From Nitrosomonadaceae bacterium (lineage in GTDB: Bacteria > Pseudomonadota > Gammaproteobacteria > Burkholderiales > Nitrosomonadaceae): DNA of 45,869 bases. The position numbers and the translations under genes are program-made. The notes beneath the pieces are model-generated. The model was not told where the DNA came from and searched no databases. It saw only the letters and a list, made by a program, of their open reading frames with translations. The stretch is from assembly GCA_030646695.1 (NCBI GenBank), contig JAUSLF010000020.1:1-45869 (forward strand), in the 5' to 3' direction. This document shows positions 1 through 8,800 of this stretch, piece by piece (position 1 is the stretch's first letter; each line of letters begins with the position of its first letter).

Positions 1-1
1 A

Positions 2-70
2 GCGCTGCAAAAGCGCGCCCAAGAACTCGGCTTGACGCTTTCGCCACAGGCTGTTCCCGCTCATGCATGA
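2..70 (+). CDS. 3' end of an unidentified gene (partial)
   Basis: A reading frame is open from the window edge and ends in TGA at 68-70, giving 22 residues that end LSPQAVPAHA. The composition (Ala, Gln, Leu, Arg) looks coding, and the sequence turns AT-rich immediately after the stop, as expected at a gene end. The fragment is too short to assign to a family. It could also be a chance open frame. Confidence 0.3.
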   Translation, partial: ALQKRAQELGLTLSPQAVPAHA

Positions 71-221
71 TGCCAATTGCCCTTGTTATACATTTTTAAC
101 CAATTGAACATAAATAATAAAATTACTGTTTCTTGAGAGCCCGTCGAAATGCTATCTATATAAATCAGCGTTTCCTTAGGTCAGCGGTTCCTCGATTCTG
201 TTAGAATCTCAACGGTGGTGG

Positions 222-251
222 TTGAACTTTCCGGTTCCATCACCATCTTAT
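222..251 (+). promoter_or_regulatory. Possible ssrA promoter
   Basis: TTGAAC (222-227) and TCTTAT (246-251) are separated by 18 bp and lie about 20 bp before the mature tmRNA 5' end. That is compatible with a short leader removed by RNase P. The -10 match is only 4 of 6. An alternative -10 (TAGAAT, 262-267) is too close to the mature end. Confidence 0.3.
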
Positions 252-270
252 GATCTCTACATAGAATGCC

Positions 271-633
271 GGGGGCGACCTGGCTTCGACGTGGGTTACA
301 AAGCAGCGCAGGGCATACCGAGGACCAGTCACCTCGTAAATACATCTGGAAAAGCAATAGTCGCAAACGACGAACGTTACGCTCTAGCCGCTTAAATCCG
401 GCTGGACTCTGCACCGGTGGGCCTCAACGCCGGGTCTGGCAACAGACAGCAGAGCCATTAACGAGGATCGCGCTCCGTAGGGTCGCTTTACAGAGCGTTA
501 AACAATAGGTGGCTCGCCTGTCATCAGCCCGCCGGTTGGCGGATGCCGGGTTAAACTAAATAACATGGCTAAGTATGTAGAACTGACTGTAGAGGGCTTG
601 CGGACGCGGGTTCGATTCCCGCCGCCTCCACCA
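271..633 (+). ncRNA. ssrA: tmRNA (transfer-messenger RNA)
   Basis: This RNA rescues stalled ribosomes together with SmpB by adding a degradation tag. The 5' end GGGGGCGACC pairs over seven base pairs with the 3' segment CGCCTCC that precedes ACCA at 630-633, forming the tRNA-like acceptor stem. The T-arm GGTTCGATTCC is visible near 609-619. The tag frame begins at GCA 363 and reads ANDERYALAA, then TAA at 393-395; the ALAA ending is the classic ClpXP-recognised tail. The CCA end is encoded. A terminator follows about 34 bp downstream. The 3' end of ssrA is a common integration target, and integrase remnants follow directly. Confidence 0.96.
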
Positions 634-666
634 ATTAAGTAATTCAGAGAAGTACAGCAACATCCA

Positions 667-693
667 ACAGCGCCCACAAGGCGCTGTTTTTCT
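667..693 (+). terminator. Rho-independent terminator of ssrA
   Basis: The perfect 8-bp stem ACAGCGCC/GGCGCTGT (667-674 with 680-687) has a 5-nt loop and is followed by a T-rich run at 687-693. Its position just after the tmRNA CCA end fits ssrA termination. Confidence 0.75.
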
Positions 694-728
694 TTGTGTG
701 GCGTGGATTCACAGCGTCCATTTAGGTC

Positions 729-966
729 TTGTACAATCCGATAACAGCCGGGCATAACGGGGGTACCGAAGGGGGTATTCCTTCAAATTGAACCAGGAGA
801 ATTTATATGTCTGGGGGTATCGGCGGAAAGCTTACAGATAAAGCCGTCAAGGCGTTTGTGGCAAAGGCGCAGCGTGGCAAGAAGCTCCCGGATGGGGGTG
901 GCCTGCATCTTTTCATCACCCCTGCCGGGGGTACTACCTGGCGCATCAAGTACCGGATTGACGGCA
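729..966 (+). repeat. Imperfect direct repeat, copy 1 (integrase leader plus 5' coding part)
   Basis: This segment is clearly similar to 2848-3071: the same leader with the GGGGGTACCGA block, the same ribosome-binding region and the same integrase start (MSGGIGG...). The two copies bracket the fic gene. They have diverged noticeably, so they look like two separate integrase acquisitions or an old duplication rather than a recent one. Confidence 0.75.
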
Positions 967-974
967 CTTCATAA
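807..974 (+). pseudogene. P4-type tyrosine integrase, N-terminal fragment
   Basis: ATG 807 with an upstream AGGAG opens a 55-codon frame. It matches the start of P4-family integrases (DUF4102 arm-binding domain): LTDKAVKAF, LPDGGGLHL and the GG-TTWRIKYR stretch. Full-length members are about 400 residues, so the core-binding and catalytic domains are missing. Similarity stops near 966, where the 3' end of the opposing fic gene begins (6-nt overlap of stop codons). The position just after ssrA fits an island integrase that used the tmRNA 3' end as attB. It cannot be functional. Confidence 0.8.
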
Positions 975-2492
975 ACCATTCATTTCTTCTGCAACAAAGC
1001 GGGTGAACGGAATAATGTCCCCATCCACGCTAGCGCGCTCCAGCGCATCCATATACGTGTCACGCCGTTTGACCCGAATAACCGTCCACGGATAACCACC
1101 AGATGCCAGCATGGTATTCAACAAAAAACGTCCGAGACGACCATTACCGTCGCAATACGGATGTATAAATACAAACAGGTGATGACCTAGAACAGCTCTA
1201 ACCGCAGGCTCTGGCTCCTGTTCAAGAAGGTTAAACAATGTCTCCATCGCATCAATCAATGCCTCACGCGGAAGTGGGGTGTGCATTGAATTGCGGATAT
1301 ACACCGGGCCGCTGCGATAACCCGCCAGCTGGTGCGGCTCCAAAATACCCGCCGTGACAGACGGGGTAAATAGCTCGCCATACCAACGATGATGTGCACC
1401 TCGGACAACCTTTCCGGGATTCTCTCCAGCAAGGATTCCGGCGATGCTGGTTCGGACCGCCTGAAAAGCTTGGTGATATCCCCGTGCCGCCAAAACATCA
1501 CGGTCTTTTTTATCTTGCTCGTCCGCTTCCGGATTCCAGCCTTGCTTGGCCACCCTCTCAATCAGCTCATCGGTCACCTGATAACCTTCGATGGACAAAG
1601 AGTTATAGGCATCCGCCACATAACGCTCATCCACATTGGCCAGATACGTTTCGGCCGATTTAGACAATCCTGGTGCAGCCGGAAAGTTGGCCAACACATC
1701 TTCGCGCCATCCTGCCCACATGGACAGCAGTCGCATGGCGTAAGGCGAACGCTCGCGACTGTTACCCAAAGTAGGTGCCGGGATAAAAAACGGGTTGCTT
1801 TCACGAATATCGTACTTGCTCAACTTCATGGTATGGACGATACGGTCAGCGTCCTCGGTGCGACCAACAAAACGTAAAGCACCAGCCAATCGTCCCGCAG
1901 CGGCAACCATGCCATCACCTGTCAGCAAAACGGCCAGCAGTTCGCCAGGATCGCGAATCATATTGAGCGCGATCTCTGCTTCTCGATGGTTGTTCTTGAA
2001 TGCCTGAGGACTCAGTCTACATAGCGTCTCCGGCAAGGAAAGCACTTGCAGCCCTTTCACTTCCACACGGTTGCGCGGAATGTTTTTTTCATCTGGGTAG
2101 ATCAACAAGGAGTTGTCGTGCGGCAAATTGAGCACCGAGGTCCCACTCTCCTTGGTGATCACCGTGACTTGTTTGGGAATGATGGTGCTTTGGGTATGCA
2201 ACAATAACGACGCATCGACATTCAGGCAGTAACGCTTGCCGAAGCGTTTTCGCAGATAGCCGGAGACGAAAGACCAAAAACTAGCGTACCAAGCGGTGGA
2301 GTCACCTTCACGATCTCTCGGGTTGGAGCAAACGTACCATCCCTTCATCACCTGGCGCAGAAATCCCTCGTCAACCAGAATGACGCGATGAGCATCCTTG
2401 AGATCGCCGGACTCAATCACGCCATTGTGTTTGGCCTGAAGGCGCTTTAACGCCCTCAGTGCTTCCGTCAGCTTTTCGTTCGGCCTTGCCAT
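969..2492 (-). CDS. Fic-domain protein (predicted AMPylase or related nucleotidyl transferase)
   Basis: 507 residues. The Fic active-site motif HPYCDGNGRLGR spans residues 444-455, with catalytic His444 and the phosphate-binding Asp-Gly-Asn-Gly-Arg loop intact. SLSIEG at 298-303 fits the [S/T]xxxE[G/N] inhibitory helix motif, so this looks like a self-inhibited (class II type) Fic enzyme. The N-terminal 200 or so residues (KRLQAKHNGVIES, KGWYVCSNP) resemble the winged-helix/AbiEi-like antitoxin region seen in some Fic proteins; this is inference. Such proteins transfer AMP or another nucleotide to a protein hydroxyl; the target cannot be read from sequence. The gene has its own promoter and a tandem operator-like array, suggesting autoregulation. 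It lies between two integrase remnants and is probably island cargo. Confidence 0.9.
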   Translation of the reverse strand: MARPNEKLTEALRALKRLQAKHNGVIESGDLKDAHRVILVDEGFLRQVMKGWYVCSNPRDREGDSTAWYASFWSFVSGYLRKRFGKRYCLNVDASLLLHTQSTIIPKQVTVITKESGTSVLNLPHDNSLLIYPDEKNIPRNRVEVKGLQVLSLPETLCRLSPQAFKNNHREAEIALNMIRDPGELLAVLLTGDGMVAAAGRLAGALRFVGRTEDADRIVHTMKLSKYDIRESNPFFIPAPTLGNSRERSPYAMRLLSMWAGWREDVLANFPAAPGLSKSAETYLANVDERYVADAYNSLSIEGYQVTDELIERVAKQGWNPEADEQDKKDRDVLAARGYHQAFQAVRTSIAGILAGENPGKVVRGAHHRWYGELFTPSVTAGILEPHQLAGYRSGPVYIRNSMHTPLPREALIDAMETLFNLLEQEPEPAVRAVLGHHLFVFIHPYCDGNGRLGRFLLNTMLASGGYPWTVIRVKRRDTYMDALERASVDGDIIPFTRFVAEEMNGL

Positions 2493-2500
2493 CTACACCC

Positions 2501-2580
2501 TAACTTTGTCATTGGTATGCAAGATTACTTTGCTATTGGCGTGTAATATAACTTTGTTTTTTACGTTTGTAAAACTTTTA
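2501..2580 (-). repeat. 24-bp-period tandem operator-like array upstream of fic
   Basis: On the + strand ACTTTG occurs at 2503-2508, 2527-2532 and 2551-2556, exactly 24 bp apart, with a weaker ACTTTT at 2574-2579. The flanks are also similar between the first two units (ACTTTG, then ATTGG a few bases on). The array covers the -10 region and the whole stretch to the fic start codon. That is where a repressor would act, possibly the predicted DNA-binding N-terminus of the Fic protein itself. Confidence 0.6.
2545..2573 (-). promoter_or_regulatory. Predicted sigma-70 promoter of fic
   Basis: Reading the minus strand, TTTACA (2573-2568) and TATATT (2550-2545) each match consensus at 5 of 6 positions and are 17 bp apart. 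The start of transcription would fall about 45 bp before the fic ATG, inside the repeat array. Confidence 0.6.
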
Positions 2581-2785
2581 TATCCCCTATCGAGTTCAAT
2601 TCCTAAAAGCGCAATTGAACCGAAGTTCGAAGACGCGCTACCGACCGAAGATCGGCAGCCAGAATCGTTGCCAGCACAGATTTTACGCGGGTTTCCGCAC
2701 TAGCCCGCATACGCCATTATTGGCTTCGGCAGCCCAACTACGCATAGGTAGCGATACGCCACCAATAATACCCCCAGCGGGGTCC
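2581..2785. other. Gene-free stretch between fic promoter and second integrase remnant
   Basis: No convincing coding frame is present on either strand. The only structure seen is an 8-bp inverted repeat, ATTATTGG (2716-2723) with CCAATAAT (2762-2769), separated by 38 bp. A full copy of the ssrA 3' end, which would mark attR, was not found here. Confidence 0.4.
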
Positions 2786-2813
2786 AACGCCGTCCTAGAG
2801 GCGGCGTTTTTCT
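2786..2813 (+). terminator. Terminator-like hairpin upstream of second integrase remnant
   Basis: AACGCCG (2786-2792) pairs with CGGCGTT (2802-2808) and is followed by a T-run. It occupies the same place relative to the second integrase remnant as the ssrA terminator does to the first, though the stem sequence differs. Confidence 0.5.
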
Positions 2814-2847
2814 TGGCTTCGCGGCCTATTCATTGTCTATTAAAGTA

Positions 2848-3071
2848 TTGTGCAATTCGACAACATCCGACCATCATAATGGGGGTACCGATGGAGGTAT
2901 TACCTAAAATTGAACCGGAGAAATTTGTATGTCTGGGGGTATCGGCGGAAGGTTGTCGGATAAGGCTTGCAAGGCCTTTGTGGCTCAAGAAGCCCGTGGA
3001 AAGAAGCTTCCAGACGGTGGGGGGCCTGCATCTCTTTATTACGCCTGCCGGTGGAGCCACCTGGCGCAGCA
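2848..3071 (+). repeat. Imperfect direct repeat, copy 2 (integrase leader plus 5' coding part)
   Basis: This is the counterpart of 729-966. The leader (TTGTGCAATTCGACAACA..., then GGGGGTACCGATGGAGGTATT) and the integrase start are recognisably homologous, with many substitutions and one single-base insertion in the coding part. Confidence 0.75.
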
Positions 3072-3076
3072 AATGA
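2929..3076 (+). pseudogene. P4-type integrase, second N-terminal fragment (frameshifted)
   Basis: ATG 2929 is preceded by a GGAG box. The frame begins MSGGIGGRLSDKACKAF and keeps KKLPDGG. An extra G in the run near 3018-3023 then shifts the frame. Correcting for it recovers LHLFITPAGGATWR, the same sequence block as in the first fragment. Homology ends at about 3071, where a transposase remnant on the other strand begins. It is doubly inactive, by frameshift and truncation. Confidence 0.75.
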
Positions 3077-3550
3077 TGATTGAGAAACTCACTGCCGTTA
3101 TCACAATCGAACCCGCGCAGATCGAAAGGCAACGCCTGCTCAATCTCCTTAATCTGGTTCAGCACCTCGCTTGAACCCTTGTTCCAGGTGGCGCGGCACT
3201 CTGTCCATCCGGTGAGGATGCCGGATAAGGTCAGGCTCCAGACAAAGACCCGCCAGGGTATTGCCGCAGTGCGCCACTGTATCGGCTTCCACAAAGCCAG
3301 GCTGGGTGACATCCCAATGCTCGATGCGAATGCAGATCTGGTTTCTGAGCAAAGTGCCAGGTTTGGTACCGCACAGCCCATGTCGGGCGGATCGGGCACG
3401 CACTGGCCTCAACAGCCGGATGGCGTATTTGCGGTGCTAGCCACAATTGGCGCAGAACTCATCCGGGATCGGTTTCTTGTCTTTCTTGCGGGCTTTGCGA
3501 TAACGTTTACGAATGGTTTCCAGATATTCACGCCGGGCATTTTTTACCAT
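3071..3550 (-). pseudogene. DDE (rve-type) transposase, 5' part only, degenerate
   Basis: The start is ATG at 3550. The first 37 residues (MVKNARREYLETIRKRY..., ending EFCANCG) are cut by an in-frame TAG at 3437-3439. The same frame resumes with HRKYAIRLL and reaches the first catalytic Asp in FVEADTVAHCG. A frameshift near 3240 moves the reading to TGWTECRATWNKGS and to the second Asp block GFDCDNGSEFLNHHL. The 3' third is missing, because the sequence runs into the integrase remnant at about 3071. At least three lesions mean no transposase can be made. Exact IS family not assigned. Confidence 0.8.
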
Positions 3551-3561
3551 ATCACGGTCTC

Positions 3562-3635
3562 CTTTTCGGTAACCTGTAATATGGCGCAACGTTATTTCTT
3601 AGAATACTTTTCGGTTACATTTAATGTGGCGCAAT
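3562..3635. repeat. Two direct ~29-bp repeats, probable IS terminal repeats
   Basis: CTTTTCGGTAACCTGTAATATGGCGCAA (3562-3589) recurs as CTTTTCGGTTACATTTAATGTGGCGCAA (3607-3634), 45 bp apart. They sit immediately upstream of the DDE transposase start and are most simply the transposase-binding end of that element. Confidence 0.55.
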
Positions 3636-3755
3636 TCGGCGTTGATGACAAACTTGTCTTCGGTTTTCAGTATGCTATATTGAAAAAGTGGTTCATCTGA
3701 CTTTGGCATGGGTTAAAGGTGCGCTATCGCGCATGCCTTGCAAAGGAGAAGCGCG

Positions 3756-4331
3756 ATGGAAAGCAAAGAACTGTATCGCTACCTGTTGGGGATGAACGAG
3801 CCATGGATGGCAGAACAGGTCGAGTTGGACATGGAGCGGCAGCGGGTTGATGTATACGTTGGACATGCGTGCTGTACGCGCTTTGCATGCCCGGAATGTG
3901 CCCGTGAACTTGCGGTGTACGACCATTCGGGCGAGCGCGTGTGGCGGCATCTGGATAGTTGCCAGTTTCTGACCTATCTGCATGCCAGCCCGCCGCGCGT
4001 GTCCTGCCCTGAGCATGGGGTGAAACAATCGCTTCTACCATGGGCAGAAGCGGGTAGTCGCTTCACCCACCTGTTCGAGGCAGTGGCCATCAATGTGCTG
4101 CTGGCGGCTAACGTCAAGCGAGCTGCGTAACTTTTGCGCATCAACTGGGATCAGGCACAGCACTTGATGGAGCGCGCGATGGTGCGCGGACGCGTCGCCA
4201 AGGGAGATGCGCTGCCGAAGCAGATTGGCGTGGACGAGAAAACGATAGTCAAAGGGCGCCAGTACATGGACATGACGCTGGTGTGCGCTCTTGAGGAGGC
4301 AACGGTGGAATATATTGGGGGGCAGCCATGA
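3756..4331 (+). pseudogene. ISL3-family-like transposase, N-terminal part with premature stop
   Basis: ATG 3756 has a good AGGAG (3744-3748). The product begins MESKELYRYLLG. It carries the zinc-ribbon-like Cys pattern CCTRFACPEC and a further SCPEHG, and continues to EAVAINVLLAANVKRAA. An in-frame TAA at 4128-4130 interrupts it, after which homology continues in the same frame (LLRINWDQAQHLMERAM, KQIGVDEKT). That last block is the first catalytic Asp region of ISL3-type enzymes. The rest of the catalytic domain is absent: the frame stops at 4329-4331, overlapping the next start codon (ATGA). The element has replaced whatever lay upstream of the signalling cluster. Confidence 0.75.
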
Positions 4332-5434
4332 CAACACTCGATCAAATTGCTCCCAGCCCGGTCATGATGGGTGGGAAATCCGGACCCCCGCCCGCCCGCA
4401 TCCTCGTCGTCGACGACGAGGCACGCAATCTACGGTATCTTGAGGCACTGCTTGAGACCGACGGCTATACCGTCAAAACAGCCGCCAGCGGTGAGGCCGC
4501 GCTGCGGCTCGTGCCGGTGTTTCGCCCCGACCTGATCCTGCTCGACATCATGATGCCGGGCATCGACGGTTTCCAGGTCGCTGGCCGGCTCAAGCTCGAC
4601 CCGGAAACGAAGACCATCCCCATCATCATGGTCACGGCGCTGGATGACCGCGACTCAAAAATCCATGCGCTGGAGATGGGTGCCGAGGAGTTTCTCACCA
4701 AGCCGATAGAACGCGCCGAGCTGTGGGTGCGGATCAGGAACCTCCTGCGGCTGCGCGAGTTCAGCAAGTTTCTCGAGGATCACAACCACATCCTCGAGCA
4801 GCAGGTGAAGGAACGCAGCGCGCAGCTCACCGCCAGCTACCGCGAAACGATCCACACCATGAACCGCGCTGCCTCCTACCGCGACGAGAAAACCGGCGCC
4901 CACGTCGAGCGCATCAGCTGGTACTGCATCGAACTGGCCGCAGCACTGGGGCTGGATGAGGAGTACCGCGACTGCATCTTCTACGCCAGCCCGATGCATG
5001 ATATCGGCAAGATCGGCATTCCGGACGCCGTGCTGCAGAATCCCGCTCCGCTCACGGCGGCGGAGTGGGCGCTCATGAAAACCCACACGGTACTGGGCGC
5101 AAAGATGCTGGAAGGCGGAGATTCGCCCTATCTGACGATGGGCCGCGAAATCGCTCTGTCGCATCACGAGCGCTGGGACGGCAGCGGCTATCCGCAGGAG
5201 CTGGCCGGCGAGGCGATCCCGCTGGCGGCGCGCATCATGCAGATCGCCGATGTCTATGACGCGCTGCGCTCGCGGCGGCCCTATAAACCACCCTTCGCGC
5301 ACCAGAAAGCGCTGGACATCATCCTTAACGGCAACGAGCGCGTGATGCCCGGGCACTTCGATCCGCAGGTGCTGGCGGTCTTTCGCGCGACCGCCAGCAA
5401 GCTGCGTAAAATTTACGACAGCCGCGCAGGTTAG
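4328..5434 (+). CDS. Response regulator with HD-GYP output (predicted cyclic-di-GMP phosphodiesterase)
   Basis: 368 residues. A receiver domain occupies about residues 23-140, with acidic pair D29/D30, phospho-acceptor D73 (LLDIMMPG) and Lys125. A coiled linker leads to an HD-GYP domain (about 165-365) with HD at 224-225 (MHDIGKIGIPD) and HHERWDGSGYP at 279-289. Both metal and GYP signatures are intact, so it should hydrolyse c-di-GMP under control of a phosphorelay. The likely partners are the hybrid kinases downstream. The ATG used overlaps the stop of the ISL3 remnant; M13 or M14 are possible later starts. No native promoter is evident upstream, as the insertion remnant lies directly before it. 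Confidence 0.93.
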   Translation: MTTLDQIAPSPVMMGGKSGPPPARILVVDDEARNLRYLEALLETDGYTVKTAASGEAALRLVPVFRPDLILLDIMMPGIDGFQVAGRLKLDPETKTIPIIMVTALDDRDSKIHALEMGAEEFLTKPIERAELWVRIRNLLRLREFSKFLEDHNHILEQQVKERSAQLTASYRETIHTMNRAASYRDEKTGAHVERISWYCIELAAALGLDEEYRDCIFYASPMHDIGKIGIPDAVLQNPAPLTAAEWALMKTHTVLGAKMLEGGDSPYLTMGREIALSHHERWDGSGYPQELAGEAIPLAARIMQIADVYDALRSRRPYKPPFAHQKALDIILNGNERVMPGHFDPQVLAVFRATASKLRKIYDSRAG

Positions 5435-5453
5435 CAACACCCCAGAGACAATC

Positions 5454-5835
5454 ATGGATCAAAACCAGGTTCAAGCGATTCTCGGACTTGCGAGTCCCGA
5501 ATACGACGACTGCGTGAAACGCACCGGGGAACTGGAGCGGGCGGGCGCGCATCGACCAGTTCGACGAGCTGGCGGCCGGGATGGCACACGAGCTGGGGCT
5601 GTCGCCACGCACGGTGGAAGCCCATCGCGCTCAAACCATGAGAAAACTTGACGTGCGCACCACCGCCGGACTGATAGCGATAGTGCTGCATAAACGACTG
5701 CCAGGTGGCCTGCGTAGCTCTATTCTCCTGCCCGGATTTCTATGCAATCCACCCAGCATTTGTGCGGATTTTTTGTTTCGTGGCGGCGAATATCATAAGT
5801 ATCTACGGATTTCAGAGAAGGGAGAATTATCATGA
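5454..5835 (+). pseudogene. LuxR/NarL-type response regulator, broken
   Basis: ATG 5454 opens MDQNQVQAILGLASPEYDD. About 30 codons later the reading must shift frame to recover the C-terminal helix-turn-helix GLSPRTVEAHRAQTMRKL of LuxR-type regulators. Receiver-domain sequence between the two parts is missing, so an internal deletion plus frameshift is likely. The HTH frame stays open past the homology and ends at 5833-5835, overlapping the next ATG by four bases (ATGA). It may now act only as a leader that couples translation into the kinase gene. Confidence 0.55.
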
Positions 5836-8800
5836 CCATGAACCAGTCAACGCCACCGGATCAGCTCGATGCCAAGCAGCTCCTGGCGGTGCTCGATGCC
5901 TACAAGAAGGGCGACTTCACCCAGCGCATGCCGGGCGACCTCGTCGGCTTGCCGGGCAAGATCGCCGACACGCTGAACGAGATCATCGACATGGCTGCGG
6001 ACACCACCGCCGAGTTCGAGCGCGTGGCGCAGCTCGTCGGCAAGCAGGGCAAGATCGGCGAGCGTATCAAGCTGCCAGTGATGAAGGGCTCATGGGCCGG
6101 GCTGATCGATTCCAGCAACACTCTGATCGAGGATCTGGTCAGCCCGCTGAACGAAATGGCGCGCGTCATCAACGCGGTAGCTACCGGCGATCTGTCACAG
6201 ACTGTGCCAACGGAAATTGATAACAAGAAACTGGAAGGCCAGTTTCTAAAATCGGCTGAAATGGTGAACGACATGGTCACCCGCCTGGGTACCTTTGCCT
6301 CAGAGGTCACGCGCGTGGCGCGTGAAGTGGGTACCGAAGGCAAGCTGGGCGGTCAGGCCAGCGTGCCAGGCGTGGCCGGCACCTGGAAGGATCTGACCGA
6401 CAACGTCAATTCCATGGCCGCCAACCTCACCGGCCAGGTGCGCAATATCGCACAGGTGACCACCGCCGTGGCGCAGGGCGATCTGGGCAAGAAGATCACC
6501 GTGGAAACCAAGGGTGAAATTCTGGAACTGAGCAACACCATCAACACCATGGTGGACCAGCTTTCCACCTTCGCCTCGGAAGTCACACGGGTGGCGCGCG
6601 AGGTCGGCACCGACGGCAAGCTCGGCGGCCAGGCCGACGTCAAGGACGTGGCCGGCACCTGGAAGAGCCTCACCGAGAGCGTGAATGGCATGGCGGCCAA
6701 CCTCACCAGCCAAGTGCGCAACATCGCGCAGGTGACCACCGCCGTGGCAACGGGCGATCTCGGCAAAAAGATCACGGTGGAAGCAAAGGGAGAAATCCTG
6801 GAGTTGAAGGACACCATCAACACTATGGTGGACCAGCTTTCCACCTTCGCCTCGGAAGTCACGCGGGTGGCCCGCGAGGTCGGCACCGACGGCAAGCTCG
6901 GCGGCCAAGCCACGGTGGCGGGCGTTTCCGGCACATGGAAGGATTTGACCGACAGCGTGAACGGCATGGCCTCCAACCTCACCGCCCAGGTGCGCAACAT
7001 CGCCGAGGTGACGGTGGCGGTGGCCAACGGCGACCTGTCGCACAAGATCACGGTGGACGTGCGCGGCGAGTTCATGCAACTCAAGGAAACCATCAACACC
7101 ATGGTGGACCAGTTGCGTTCCTTCGCCTCGGAAGTCACGCGGGTGGCGCGCGAGGTCGGCATGGAAGGACGCCTCGGCGGTCAGGCGGCAGTGCCGGGCG
7201 TATCCGGTACCTGGAAGGACCTCACCGAAAGCGTCAACATGCTGGCGGCCAACCTCACCAGCCAGGTGCGCAACATCGCCCAGGTGACCACGGCGGTGGC
7301 CAACGGCGACCTGTCGAAGAAGATCACGGTCGATGTGAAAGGCGAGATCCTCGAACTGAAGAACACCGTCAACACCATGGTGGATCAGCTCAATAGCTTC
7401 GCCGCCGAAGTCACGCGCGTGGCGCGCGAGGTGGGCACCGAAGGCAAGCTCGGCGGCCAATCGATGGTGCACGGCATCTCCGGCACCTGGAAGGACCTCA
7501 CCGACAATGTCAATTTCATGGCCGCCAACCTCACCAGTCAGGTGCGCGGCATCGCCAAGGTGGTGACCGCCGTAGCCAACGGCGACCTGAGAAAGAAACT
7601 CACCGTCGAGGCCAAGGGCGAAATCGCCGATCTGGCCGATACCATCAACGGCATGACCGATACCCTGGCGTTGTTTTCTGACCAGGTTACTTCAGTGGCG
7701 CGCGAAGTGGGTGTCGAAGGCAAGCTCGGCGGGCAGGCCAATGTGCCCGGCGCCGCAGGCACCTGGAAGGACCTCACCGACAATGTGAACGGGCTGGCGG
7801 CCAACCTCACCAGCCAGGTGCGGGCCATCGCCGATGTCGCCACCGCCGTGACCAAGGGCGATCTCACGCGCAGCATCCGGGTCGAGGCCAGGGGCGAGGT
7901 GGCGGAACTCAAGGACAACGTCAACGAGATGATCCGCAACCTGCGCGAGACTACGCGGCAGAACTCCGAGCAGGACTGGCTGAAGACCAACCTCGCCAAA
8001 TTCACCCGCCTGCTGCAAGGGCAGCGTGATCTGACGGCGGTGTCGAAGATGGTGCTGTCCGAGCTGGCCCCGCTCATCAGCGGCCAGCACAGCGTATTCT
8101 ACATAATGGACGAAACCGTGCCGGAAAGTCCCCGCCTGAAGCTGCTCTCAGCTTACGCCTTCAAGGAGCGCAAGAGCCTGGCCAGCGAGTGGAAAATCGG
8201 CGAGGGTCTGGTCGGCCAGTGCGCCTACGAGAAACAGCGCATCCTGCTCACCAACGTGCCTTCCGACTACATCGAGATCATCTCCGGGCTGGGCGAAGCC
8301 AGGCCGCAGAACATCATCGTCCTGCCGATCACCTTCGAGAACAAGGTGAAGGCCGTCATCGAGATCGCCTCCTTCACCCCGTTCAGCCCGATCCACCAGA
8401 CCTTCCTCGACCAGCTCTCCGAATCCATCGGCATCGTGCTCAACACCATCGAGGCCAACATGCGCACCGAGGATCTGCTCAAGCAGTCGCAGTCCCTGGC
8501 GCAGGAGCTGCAGAGCGGCCAGGAGGAACTGCGCCAGACCAACGAGGAACTGGAAGAGAAGGCGCACCTGCTCGAAGAGCAGAAGATCGAGGTCGAGCGC
8601 AAAAACCGCGAGGTCGAGAGCGCCAAGCTGTCGCTCGAGGAAAAGGCCGAGCAGCTCTCCCTCACCTCGAAGTACAAGTCAGAGTTCCTCAGCAACATGA
8701 GCCACGAGCTGCGCACGCCGTTGAACAGTCTGCTCATCCTGGCGCAGCAGCTCGCCGAGAATTCACAGGGCAACCTCGAGGAGAAGCAGGTCGAGTACGC

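Noticed and set aside
498..755. Open frame antisense to the tmRNA (NRTRVRKPSTVSS...)
   Set aside because: It lies opposite the tRNA-like 3' end and terminator; such frames opposite tRNA/tmRNA 3' ends are well-known false genes.
2740..2770. Possible attR (CGCCACCAAT resembling the tmRNA end)
   Set aside because: Only about eight bases match and the T-arm part of the tmRNA 3' end is absent.
6300..7472. Long minus-strand open frames opposite the HAMP repeats
   Set aside because: They mirror the repeat period and come from codon bias in GC-rich coding DNA; no start signals or family resemblance.
6285..7940. Regular repeats that might suggest CRISPR
   Set aside because: The units are 276-bp coding repeats in frame, with no short repeat/spacer pattern.
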